Assembly: GCF_010500915.1 (NCBI RefSeq)
Contig: NZ_JAAAWP010000017.1
Location: forward strand, 1 to 48,179
Source of the DNA: Alteromonas hispanica
GTDB lineage: Bacteria > Pseudomonadota > Gammaproteobacteria > Enterobacterales > Alteromonadaceae
DNA length: 48,179 nt
Direction of reading: 5' to 3'
Positions 16,174 to 23,756 of the stretch are shown in pieces (the stretch's first letter is position 1; each line of letters starts with the position of its first letter). The notes beneath the pieces are model-generated. The model had not been told where the DNA came from, searched no databases, and saw only the letters and a program-made list of their open reading frames with translations. The translations under genes were made by a program, and so were the position numbers.

Positions 16174-16866
16174 ATGAAACCATACTTTTCTTTTGCGATC
16201 GTTGGAATTCTTATCCTTGCGATCTCAGGTTGTTCAACTACAACACTAGCCTATTACAACACCCTTAAGCTTGCCCTAAAAGATCGCACAGTCAGTTACA
16301 CGGTCGAAGAAATCACAGCTAGTAAGGCCGATTTGATGCAGATAAAAGCAGGCGATCGTGATACAGCCTCTCTGGCGCTAGCCTATATTGACGGCGATCG
16401 TTATCGCTGGGTGTCGGCAGATAAAGTTATTTTTACTATGCATCACGGTGTTATTGTAAAAACAGAAGGCTTGGATAACGATATTTTTTATACCAGTAAC
16501 CTTCAACATAACCCGCTTGGTGGTGCCGATGTTCTAGCATATAACTGGAAGCGGAAAATTGATGTGTCGGATATAGGTTTCGGTGTTGCTGTAAACTCGG
16601 CGTGGCAAATAGAGGGCGAAGTAACTCGTAACTATCTCGAGTATTCAGTCCCCTTAATAAAAGTTGTGGAAACCGTTTTTTTTCCTGACTACACACCCTT
16701 TATTGACACAGGGTTATCATGGGAAAATGTTTATTACCTACATAAAACAACAAAAGAGCTTTTCGCGTCAACGCAAAAGTTCAGTCCTACTGGTGATACA
16801 TACGAAATGGTGTATTTGAGCCGCATCGTGCGCGAAATGAATAAGCAAGGAGTGCGAGGACAGTGA
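16174..16866 (+). CDS. YjbF/GfcB family capsule-associated lipoprotein
   Basis: A 230-residue lipoprotein: the N-terminal signal ends in the lipobox AISGC with Cys20 as the lipidated residue. The rest resembles the GfcB/YjbF family of group 4 capsule and Yjb exopolysaccharide operons, including the RYRWVSADKVIFTMHHGVIVKT segment (about residues 70-91) and the later LEYSVPLIKVVE region. These proteins are thought to be outer-membrane lipoproteins needed for polymer secretion; the mechanism is not settled. The GTG start of the next gene overlaps this stop (GTGA). Family identity is supported by the complete downstream order gfcC-gfcD. Confidence 0.8.
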   Translation: MKPYFSFAIVGILILAISGCSTTTLAYYNTLKLALKDRTVSYTVEEITASKADLMQIKAGDRDTASLALAYIDGDRYRWVSADKVIFTMHHGVIVKTEGLDNDIFYTSNLQHNPLGGADVLAYNWKRKIDVSDIGFGVAVNSAWQIEGEVTRNYLEYSVPLIKVVETVFFPDYTPFIDTGLSWENVYYLHKTTKELFASTQKFSPTGDTYEMVYLSRIVREMNKQGVRGQ

Positions 16867-17612
16867 GAACACTAATTCATACTTTGCTAATAGCAGCTTT
16901 TCTTTTTACCGGTATCGCGACAGCTCAGCGCGACCTCGTTACTGTTATGATAAATAAGCAGACATATCAATTTGATAGACCCATAAGACTGTCAAGCGCA
17001 TTATCTATTGTTGCAGACAGCGGTCAGTGGTATTGGCCTACCGCTGCAGCATTCGACTTATCTAACGATTCTGCGGAACACGATAAAGAAGTTGTGTTAT
17101 CTAATATCAGGGAGTTACTCAGTAATTTTGATTCTAATAGCGATACACATAAAGCGTTAAGCAGCCTTTATCAGCAGGTGGGGGCATGGACGGTTTCTAC
17201 CCGCTTAAAAATGCCAATATCTTATAACAGAGCGCGACTTTTTTATGAAGAAAATCCAATGTTTCAGCCTGGCAAATACTGGATAAGACTCGATGGACGG
17301 CCTAATGTTATTCATTTTTCTGGAGCTGTCGCTAAACCCGGTGCATATCAACATCAAAGTGACACCTCGGTTTATACGGCATCTCATAACGTAGCTAAAC
17401 TCAGAGATGCTGATAAAAGCCATGTTTACGTTATTCTTCCCTCAGGAGAGATTGAGCGTAAGGGCGTGGCGCTCTGGAATTTAGACTTTTCTCAGTTAAT
17501 GCCGGGCAGTCAGGTTTATGTACCTATCTCATCTGAGTTATTCAGCAACGAAATTAGTCTTCTTAATGAGCGCGTTGCCGCTTTAGCAGTAAATAGGATC
17601 CTTCCTCAATGA
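16863..17612 (+). CDS. GfcC/YjbG family capsule/exopolysaccharide protein
   Basis: The 249-residue product has a cleavable signal (about residues 1-22, ending ATAQ) and fits the GfcC/YjbG family, periplasmic proteins of two beta-grasp-like domains found in polysaccharide export operons. The segment IHFSGAVAKPGAYQHQ (about 151-166) resembles SLBB-type domains of polysaccharide exporters, followed by LPSGEIERKGVALWN and the terminal LMPGSQVYVPI motif. It starts with GTG inside the preceding stop and ends in an ATGA overlap with the gfcD-like gene, so translation of the three genes is coupled. Confidence 0.8.
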   Translation: MRTLIHTLLIAAFLFTGIATAQRDLVTVMINKQTYQFDRPIRLSSALSIVADSGQWYWPTAAAFDLSNDSAEHDKEVVLSNIRELLSNFDSNSDTHKALSSLYQQVGAWTVSTRLKMPISYNRARLFYEENPMFQPGKYWIRLDGRPNVIHFSGAVAKPGAYQHQSDTSVYTASHNVAKLRDADKSHVYVILPSGEIERKGVALWNLDFSQLMPGSQVYVPISSELFSNEISLLNERVAALAVNRILPQ

Positions 17613-19711
17613 GTGCGTATTTTCCTTCAAAAAAAACAACATTAGCGCTGGTTGTGGGCAGTGTATTATCGTCTGTTTCTCATGCAGACACGCAAATAAA
17701 AGTAACGCCTTCGCAAATGGTGCAAGGGGGTAACGGGCTTATTCAAACGCCTACTGCTCGCATGCGAGAGCAAGGCGGTATGGCTATTAATTATACTGAT
17801 AATGGCGAATATCGCTTCTGGTCTGTAAATATCCAGCTGTATGATTGGATGGAAGCAACCGCGCGTTACACCGACGTACGTACACAGCTCTATAGTCAAG
17901 TGGAGTCTTTTAGCGGAGATCAAACGCTCAAAGACAAAGGTTTAGATGTAAAATTCAGACTTTGGAAAGAGAGCTATTATCTCCCTGATATCAGTGTTGG
18001 ATTTAGAGACTTCGGTGGCACGGGTTTTTTCGAAAGTGAATATATCAATGCGAGCAAATCTGTAGGACCGTTTGATTTCCACTTGGGCTTAGGCTGGGGA
18101 TATTTAGGAACTGCTGATGATATCACCAACCCTTTTTGTGAGCTAAGAGAGAGCTTTTGCGAACGTCCAGGTGGCTTTTCGGGGCGAGGGGGCAAAGTTG
18201 ATTATGACCAGTTTTTCAAAGGCACTGCGTCATTTTTTGGTGGTGTAGAATACCAAACCCCATGGGAGCCGCTCACATTAAAACTTGAATTTGAGGGTAA
18301 TGATTATTCTCGAGATAGAGCGGGTGAATTAGAGCAAGACTCACGCTGGAATATTGGTGCGGTTTATCGCTATAAAGACCTTGATTTAAGTCTAAACTAT
18401 CAGCGAGGCAATACAATTGGCTTTGGGGTTACTTACCGCTTCAATATGAACACGGTATCACAGTTGAAATTCGATGAAGAGCCTCGGTCTTTAATGACTA
18501 GGCGCCCCCCTAAAAAGATAGAAGACGTCAATAAGTCAGCTTTGTATAACGATATGTTTCGCAGTGCTGGTTTTGTGCTGTCGGATGCTGAGTTAGAAGA
18601 AAACAAGGCTACATTCTACGGTACACAAGTTAGTTATCGTGACCAAGATGAAGCAATAGAGCGAATTGGCCGTGTTGCCGCTTCTGAGTTACCGGATTCA
18701 GTAGAGACATACCACATTGTAGACAACCGTGGTGGCCAGCCAATGGTAGATACACAAGTAGACGCGGAGGCATTTATTGCCGCCGCGCGATATGAATCTG
18801 TCGACGCTGACATAAAGCAAACTTATGTAAGAACGGAACCGTCGCAAGAAGTCTTAGATGCTTACGATCCAGAGAACACGAAAGGGATGTTTTATAGCGC
18901 AGATTTCTTTTTCACTCAGTCTATTGGGAACCCTGAAGACTTTTTCTTGTACCAAACAGGGTTCTTACTAGGGGGAGGTTATGCCTTCGATGAGAAGTTC
19001 TCAGTAAGGGGCAGCGCTCGCGTAACATTATTAGATAACTTTGATAAATTTAATTACCTAGTTGATAACGAAGAAGTATCTCTTCCAAGAGTAAGAACGC
19101 GGGTAAGAGAGTACGTGTCTGACAATAATATTTGGTTAGACACTGCAATATTGCATTATAAAGACAGACTGGCAGAAAATGTATTTGGCCAAGTTTACGC
19201 CGGTTATTTAGAAACTATGTTTGCAGGCGTGGGCGGTGAGGTAATGTATCGTCCTGTCGATAGTAACCTAGCTTACGGTGTCGATATCAACTATGTAAAA
19301 CAGCGTGATCCGTTTAGACAGTTAGCAACTGAAGATTATGAAGCCATTACCGGCCATGCCAGCGTTTATTGGAAACCGGAGTTTCTAGATGACACGCAAA
19401 TCACGGTGAGTGCAGGGCAGTTTTTGGCAAAAGACAGAGGTGTTAACATTGATTACGCGAAGCGGTTTGACAGTGGCATTATTGTCGGAGCTTTTGCGGC
19501 CTTTACCAATGTATCATCTGAAGAGTATGGTGAGGGTAGTTTCACTAAAGGCTTTTATATCTCTATACCCACTGATTTATTCTTGCTTCAACCGTCTAAG
19601 GGGCGTGGATTCTTCCCATGGATTCCAATTTCCAGAGATGGTGGACAGATGCTTCAGCGTCCTGCTCGCTTAATTAATCAAACTGAAATAAGGTCGCCGT
19701 TCTACGATTAA
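17609..19711 (+). CDS. YjbH/GfcD family outer-membrane exopolysaccharide protein
   Basis: A 700-residue YjbH-domain protein (signal peptide about residues 1-26, ending SHA). These large proteins are predicted outer-membrane beta barrels in Yjb and group 4 capsule operons and may form part of the polymer exit route. Conserved features are the N-terminal GGNGLIQTPTARMREQGGMA, followed by many alternating aromatic strands (for example YRFWSVNIQLYDWMEATARYT) and a C-terminal barrel-like half ending in an aromatic-rich PFYD. The length is normal. It is the last gene of the operon and converges on the CDP-glycerol cluster. The role in a specific polymer is inferred from context. Confidence 0.85.
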   Translation: MSAYFPSKKTTLALVVGSVLSSVSHADTQIKVTPSQMVQGGNGLIQTPTARMREQGGMAINYTDNGEYRFWSVNIQLYDWMEATARYTDVRTQLYSQVESFSGDQTLKDKGLDVKFRLWKESYYLPDISVGFRDFGGTGFFESEYINASKSVGPFDFHLGLGWGYLGTADDITNPFCELRESFCERPGGFSGRGGKVDYDQFFKGTASFFGGVEYQTPWEPLTLKLEFEGNDYSRDRAGELEQDSRWNIGAVYRYKDLDLSLNYQRGNTIGFGVTYRFNMNTVSQLKFDEEPRSLMTRRPPKKIEDVNKSALYNDMFRSAGFVLSDAELEENKATFYGTQVSYRDQDEAIERIGRVAASELPDSVETYHIVDNRGGQPMVDTQVDAEAFIAAARYESVDADIKQTYVRTEPSQEVLDAYDPENTKGMFYSADFFFTQSIGNPEDFFLYQTGFLLGGGYAFDEKFSVRGSARVTLLDNFDKFNYLVDNEEVSLPRVRTRVREYVSDNNIWLDTAILHYKDRLAENVFGQVYAGYLETMFAGVGGEVMYRPVDSNLAYGVDINYVKQRDPFRQLATEDYEAITGHASVYWKPEFLDDTQITVSAGQFLAKDRGVNIDYAKRFDSGIIVGAFAAFTNVSSEEYGEGSFTKGFYISIPTDLFLLQPSKGRGFFPWIPISRDGGQMLQRPARLINQTEIRSPFYD

Positions 19712-19752
19712 ACTGCGTCGCTCTGAATATGAAAGTAAATATTTAAATAAGC

Positions 19753-20781
19753 TTATTTCAGAGCCCAGTAGCCGAGTCGCTTGCGCAGTTTCAAATTGCG
19801 AAACCAATTTTTTGGTTTCGCTACATTTTCTTTGCGCGGGTAATTATTAATTTCATCTATAGTCGCTTCTAGCACTCGCTTTGCTGATAATCCATCAGTG
19901 TAAGGGTGCATATTTTGACCATAGCTTTTTATACTATTAGCCAGCATTTCATCCATCTCCAGTGCTTTTTCAACAGCGTTTTCTAGCTTGTTGGCATTAT
20001 CTATATTGATAAGTACTGGTTCTGGCTGAGCATTATTAAATGTTACGACAGGCTTACCGAGAAGCAGAAACTCAGTAATTGCTGAAGAGGTGTCTGACAC
20101 CATCACATCAGCTTGTTGCAGTAAAGGTATAATGCTAGGAGCCTCAACGACTTCAAAGTGCTCATGCTGAGCCTGTTTAAATGTGTTAATAGAATTCTTA
20201 TTCATTTTGGGGTGGAATTTCACCTTCCACTTCCACGCCCGCTTTTTACTAAGCTCTGACATTTGTAGAAACAGTGCGTCGGCAGAACTAAAACTTGGTG
20301 AGAACGTGGGAGCGTAAAGAATAGTGGGGACGGAGTCTTTCTCGCGTTTTGAGCTGTGTGTCTTAAACAGTTCGTCTAGCTTTGTCCATCCAGTTTCTTT
20401 TACCGTAAAATGAGGATGAACGTTTCTCAGCTCGTTAAATTTCTTAGTAAAAAATGGACCTTGTGTGCAATAGAGGTCGAAGCATTCTCTAATTTTGAAA
20501 TGACCTTTCTTTTTCCACTCAAAGCCGTGAAATAGCTGAACTTTTAAACCTGGGATGAAAGATGGGGCAACATTACCAGGGAGAAAACAAGCATCGGGTT
20601 TAAATATGATAACTTCCGAAATCGTTGGCAAAACAACATCTTCGCTTTGAAAATGGCTTTTGTTTACTTCGCTACCTTCCACAAACCAACGCACATCATG
20701 ACCTTGTTCTAACATCAGGTTAGACAATGGCCGCATAATTTCAAAAGAGTAGTTTTGTGAAAGATAGAGTAAAAACTTCAT
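19753..20781 (-). CDS. CDP-glycerol glycerophosphotransferase family protein (second copy)
   Basis: This 342-residue protein belongs to the TagB/TagF-type family that transfers glycerol phosphate from CDP-glycerol to a glycan or lipid-linked acceptor. Family stretches are visible: LFHGFEWKKKGHF (about residues 83-95), the ETGWTKLDELF motif, ILYAPTFSPS, KVKFHPKMNKN, and the nucleotide-site segment ADVMVSDTSSAITEFLLLGKPVV. It starts in a 4-base ATGA overlap with the cytidylyltransferase gene and is the last gene of the cluster. No signal or membrane helix is obvious, so it is probably cytoplasmic at the inner membrane face. About one third the size of TagF, it may add one or few units; this is inference. 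Confidence 0.85.
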   Translation of the reverse strand: MKFLLYLSQNYSFEIMRPLSNLMLEQGHDVRWFVEGSEVNKSHFQSEDVVLPTISEVIIFKPDACFLPGNVAPSFIPGLKVQLFHGFEWKKKGHFKIRECFDLYCTQGPFFTKKFNELRNVHPHFTVKETGWTKLDELFKTHSSKREKDSVPTILYAPTFSPSFSSADALFLQMSELSKKRAWKWKVKFHPKMNKNSINTFKQAQHEHFEVVEAPSIIPLLQQADVMVSDTSSAITEFLLLGKPVVTFNNAQPEPVLINIDNANKLENAVEKALEMDEMLANSIKSYGQNMHPYTDGLSAKRVLEATIDEINNYPRKENVAKPKNWFRNLKLRKRLGYWALK

Positions 20782-21176
20782 CCGTTAACGTCTTTTATTA
20801 TTTCAATGATTTCTGTAGTGGATATTGATGGTGTCCTAGGAAGATAAACTACTTCACAAACATCACTAAATTCATCAAATTTACCTTCCCAATCGTTGCC
20901 CATCACTAACACGTCTGCTTCATGTTGAAGAATATAATCTCGCTTTTTCTCAAGCGACTCTTCCATAAATACGTCATCAACAAAGCGCATAGAACTAAGT
21001 AACTCAGAGCGATTTGAAAACGGATAGATAGGGTTTCGCCCCTTCTTACTGAAATTTAGTTCATCAGAGGAAAGGCCTACAGTAAGGTGATCTCCGTGGG
21101 CTCTGGCGCGTTGTAGAATTCTGACGTGACCGATGTGAAGCACATCAAATGTACCGAATGTAATTACTCTTCGCAA
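20778..21176 (-). CDS. tagD: Glycerol-3-phosphate cytidylyltransferase (TagD-like)
   Basis: TagD enzymes make CDP-glycerol from CTP and glycerol 3-phosphate. The 132-residue protein has the family length and both signatures: the HxGH motif as H14-x-x-H17 in FDVLHIGHVRIL, and STTEII near the C terminus (about residues 120-125), with RFVDDVFMEES between. A related cytidylyl or adenylyl transferase specificity cannot be excluded by sequence, but both neighbours are CDP-glycerol transferases, which strongly favours CDP-glycerol. It lies 13 bases after the upstream transferase and overlaps the next one, so it is a core operon gene. Confidence 0.88.
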   Translation of the reverse strand: MRRVITFGTFDVLHIGHVRILQRARAHGDHLTVGLSSDELNFSKKGRNPIYPFSNRSELLSSMRFVDDVFMEESLEKKRDYILQHEADVLVMGNDWEGKFDEFSDVCEVVYLPRTPSISTTEIIEIIKDVNG

Positions 21177-21189
21177 TGTTGCACCTTAT

Positions 21190-22263
21190 TTATTGTATGA
21201 GATATTGAGCAATACGTTGACTACACTGCCCATCCTTTTTGCCAACCATTTTATTTGTAATAGTTTGGCGGGTTTCGCTTTTTTTCTGTGGTGACTGAAC
21301 GCACTGCGCAATGAGCTTATTAGCACAGTTAGGAGATGTAGCTCTATGGGCAATATCATTAAATAGAGACAGATCTGAGTCGAGTCGCTTCTTTAATCTG
21401 AACTTAAAAAGGCCAGAATAGCTCCATCGTGTTTGCGAAAAATCGCACCACACAACGGGTTTATCTATCGCTGCGAATTCGAATATAGCAGATGATGCGT
21501 CTGACAGCATTACATCGGCAATTTGCATAAATGAAACCAGACAAAATTCGTGTTTGTTCGCCACGTATACATTATCAAAAGACGCCCATCGCTCTATTTT
21601 TTCTTTTTGGTTGCGGTACTTCTTTTTCGTCATACTAAAAAAGTGTGGCATTATAATAAGGTTATACATTTGAAGCGTTTGCGGCCAATCTTTTTTAAAT
21701 TTCTCTATGCTGCTTGGGAAAAACGTTGGAGCGTAAAGTATCGTTGGCTTATCGCTATCGAGCCCTAATTGGTCAATCGTTTTTGGTGGTGGAGTTCCTG
21801 CGAAAATAGGGTCTAATTTAGCGTATCCCGTGTCGACAAATTTTTTGGTAGGAAAAAGTGCTTTGAGGCGGGTAAGTCGGCTCTCTCCCTTAACAAAGCG
21901 AACATCGAAGGGATATTCAGACACGCTGTAATAGCAGGCTTTAGGCCCAATTCCATGCTGCATAAGCGCCAATTTAGCATGAAGCGTAGACTTATCAGCC
22001 GCTGAAAAAGGCGGAACATTGCCAAATATTATCCAATCTACCCTTCTTGTCTGATAAAACGACAGTGTGGTGCATTCATCAGGAATAAAATGGTACTGAA
22101 AACCATCAGCATCTAACTTTTGTGTTTTTACTTCGTCGTAGCCCGGTTCTGGATGTAAAACAAACTCTACCTCTACACCCGATTCTTTGAGTGCATTTGC
22201 GACAGGAAAATACTGAGGGAGGTAGTAAAGATGCTGAACATCAAAAATGACGGACTTTGTCAT
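21190..22263 (-). CDS. CDP-glycerol glycerophosphotransferase family protein (first copy)
   Basis: A 357-residue relative of TagB/TagF transferases, first gene of the minus-strand cluster. Visible motifs are ALMQHGIGPKACYYSVSE (about residues 95-115), DTGYAKLDPIF, ILYAPTFFPSSIEKF, and the C-terminal IADVMLSDASSAIFEFAAIDKPVV. It differs clearly from the second copy, so the two probably act on different acceptors or steps, as TagB (primer) and TagF (elongation) do in Gram-positive bacteria. That division of labour is inference. The gene starts with ATG at 22263 and has no assigned promoter in the intergenic region; no flippase, polymerase or export gene is adjacent. Confidence 0.83.
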   Translation of the reverse strand: MTKSVIFDVQHLYYLPQYFPVANALKESGVEVEFVLHPEPGYDEVKTQKLDADGFQYHFIPDECTTLSFYQTRRVDWIIFGNVPPFSAADKSTLHAKLALMQHGIGPKACYYSVSEYPFDVRFVKGESRLTRLKALFPTKKFVDTGYAKLDPIFAGTPPPKTIDQLGLDSDKPTILYAPTFFPSSIEKFKKDWPQTLQMYNLIIMPHFFSMTKKKYRNQKEKIERWASFDNVYVANKHEFCLVSFMQIADVMLSDASSAIFEFAAIDKPVVWCDFSQTRWSYSGLFKFRLKKRLDSDLSLFNDIAHRATSPNCANKLIAQCVQSPQKKSETRQTITNKMVGKKDGQCSQRIAQYLIQ

Positions 22264-22502
22264 ATGATACGTGACCTATTTTTCGCATAGTTGCTTTTTA
22301 TTTTAGTGACGCGCTTGAGCACCCGTGGTATGTTTGCGCCCACTTTATTTGTGGCTTTCTAATGAGCCTATTGTTCACCGTAAGTTACCACAAAAATAAT
22401 CGGGTGTGGGTTGCGGTTATTAATTAAAGTACAGTAATTAGTAGTAGATATACCAAGATCGTGGAAAAAACAGCTAAAAAGTGACCTTTTTTTACTTTCT
22501 TA
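22264..22502. other. Divergent intergenic region with no gene found
   Basis: Between the divergent CDP-glycerol cluster and the rpmB promoter, this AT-rich stretch holds no open frame with a convincing start. A weak symmetric segment AAAAAG-TGAC-CTTTTT (about 22477-22492) lies just upstream of the -35 and may act as an UP-type element for rpmB rather than a terminator. The promoter for the minus-strand cluster must lie here, but I cannot place it. Confidence 0.5.
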
Positions 22503-22539
22503 TTGAAATGATCCTGCCTTTGCTGTATAAAATGCGCCC
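22503..22539 (+). promoter_or_regulatory. Promoter of rpmB-rpmG with GC-rich discriminator
   Basis: TTGAAA (22503-22508), a 17-base spacer and TATAAA (22526-22531) form a strong sigma70 promoter. The next bases, GCGCCC (22534-22539), give a GC-rich discriminator of the kind linked to growth-rate and stringent control at ribosomal promoters. The resulting leader is about 95 bases. Confidence 0.8.
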
Positions 22540-22569
22540 TCTAATTTATAGTAATACGTCATTTGACCC

Positions 22570-22615
22570 AACGACTGTTTGAGCGGTGGGATTGACTGGC
22601 GCGACAGTTATCGTT
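22570..22615 (+). promoter_or_regulatory. Hairpin in the rpmB leader
   Basis: AACGACTGT (22570-22578) can pair with ACAGT (22604-22608) and CGTT (22612-22615), leaving a 3-base bulge TAT, with a 25-base loop. It ends 18 bases before the rpmB start and before the GGAG at 22620-22623. A site for autoregulation by a ribosomal protein is conceivable but unproven. Confidence 0.4.
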
Positions 22616-22633
22616 GTTCTGGAGACAAATACA

Positions 22634-22870
22634 ATGTCAAGAGTATGTCAAGTAACAGGTAAGCGTCCAACGGTTGGTAATAACCGTTCACACGCAAGAA
22701 ATGCGACCCGTCGTCGCTTTTTGCCAAACCTTCAAACACACCGTTTTTGGGTTGAGAGCGAAAGCCGTTTTGTTAAACTACGTTTGTCTGCTAAAGGCAT
22801 GCGTATCATCGATAAGAAAGGTATCGACTCAGTATTAGCTGATGTTCGTGCCCGTGGTGAGAAAATCTAA
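22634..22870 (+). CDS. rpmB: Ribosomal protein L28
   Basis: L28 is a small protein of the large ribosomal subunit. The start at 22634 gives [20 protein letters not shown] and a 78-residue protein, exactly the family size; a longer upstream frame from 22586 would be non-homologous and would include the leader hairpin. The conserved [18 protein letters not shown] and [18 protein letters not shown] stretches are present. A GGAG lies about 10 bases before the ATG. It is followed by rpmG after 11 bases, the standard gammaproteobacterial pair, and is driven by the promoter at 22503. Confidence 0.98.
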   Translation: MSRVCQVTGKRPTVGNNRSHARNATRRRFLPNLQTHRFWVESESRFVKLRLSAKGMRIIDKKGIDSVLADVRARGEKI

Positions 22871-22881
22871 GGAAGCCGACA

Positions 22882-23037
22882 ATGCGCGATAAAATTAAAC
22901 TAGTTTCTTCAGCAGGTACAGGTTTTTTCTACACCACTGATAAGAACAAACGTAACATGCCAGGCAAAATGGAGATCAAAAAGTTTGATCCTGTTGTGCG
23001 TAAGCACGTTATGTTCAAAGAGGCAAAAATCAAGTAA
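22882..23037 (+). CDS. rpmG: Ribosomal protein L33
   Basis: A 51-residue protein, [19 protein letters not shown] at the start and [15 protein letters not shown] at the end, which is unmistakably L33 of the large subunit. It contains no CxxC pairs, so it is the zinc-independent form and should not respond to zinc starvation through that site. AAGGAAG precedes the ATG. It is the second gene of the rpmB-rpmG operon, which ends in the terminator at 23075-23100. Confidence 0.98.
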   Translation: MRDKIKLVSSAGTGFFYTTDKNKRNMPGKMEIKKFDPVVRKHVMFKEAKIK

Positions 23038-23074
23038 AGCCCTTTTAGAAAGAGCACTTGCTTTTGTCTCCACG

Positions 23075-23100
23075 AAAACCCGGCCTTTGCCGGGTTTTTT
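23075..23100 (+). terminator. Rho-independent terminator of rpmB-rpmG
   Basis: AAAACCCGGC (23075-23084) and GCCGGGTTTT form a strong GC-rich stem with a CTTT loop followed by a T run. It lies about 40 bases after the rpmG stop. Confidence 0.95.
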
Positions 23101-23291
23101 GCGTTTTGAAATACTCAGATCATCCTGCGATCTTTGTGATGACACAAGTTTAAGTATCTATTTGAACATCGTCTGCTTTGATCTATCCACGCCTTTTAGT
23201 TTTTAATTATAGTAGTGATAGGGGATTGAATTGGTATCTCTAACGTTCAACCTTTATGATATGAGCACTTTTATGATAGCAGGTCGATATA

Positions 23292-23756
23292 GTGGCAAGA
23301 CTTTCACAACGTGCAATGAACAATGTGGTCATCGTTGCCATGTTGATCATGATTGCTTTGTTTAATATAGACAGTTTTCTTCCTAAGAAGGGAGCGTCCG
23401 AGTTTCGCAGTTTATTGCCACAAAACGCCTATCTGTTGAAGATAGAGCATGATGGGAACCAGCTAATACGACAGGGGCAGCAGTGGCTTCAGCGTACCGT
23501 TGAGCACACGCCGTCAATAAGCCCAGAAGCGCAACTGCTAGGTTGGCAGAATGGCATATTACAACGTGCTCCGTCGGTGGCAAGTGAGGTAGCTGGAGAA
23601 GAGCCTCTAGTTGTTGTTGTTTGGCTGGCCGGTGAAGAAAATGGCCGCGTTTACGGCTTTTATCCACGCTCTTCATCTACTCTCGTCGAAGTCGATAATG
23701 CCTGGTATACATTACAAGAGGTTAGTTTAGATACACTACTGCCATGGAAAAAGTAA
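23292..23756 (+). CDS. Small single-pass membrane protein of unknown function, upstream of mutM
   Basis: I do not recognise this 154-residue protein. A hydrophobic segment (NNVVIVAMLIMIALFNIDSF, about residues 10-29) probably anchors it in the inner membrane with the rest outside. The soluble part has a beta-rich middle (EPLVVVVWLAGEENGRVYGFYP, about 104-125). A GTG start at 23292 has AGG about 9 bases upstream; an ATG at 23316 is an alternative. Its TAA stop is directly followed by the mutM ATG with no gap, so it must share the mutM transcript and probably couples its translation. A function in oxidative damage repair is not shown by the sequence. Confidence 0.7.
   Translation: MARLSQRAMNNVVIVAMLIMIALFNIDSFLPKKGASEFRSLLPQNAYLLKIEHDGNQLIRQGQQWLQRTVEHTPSISPEAQLLGWQNGILQRAPSVASEVAGEEPLVVVVWLAGEENGRVYGFYPRSSSTLVEVDNAWYTLQEVSLDTLLPWKK

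Noticed and set aside
19721..19763. CTCTGAA and TTCAGAG pair between the YjbH-like and CDP-glycerol genes
   Set aside because: The loop is about 29 bases and T runs are poor; too weak to call a terminator.
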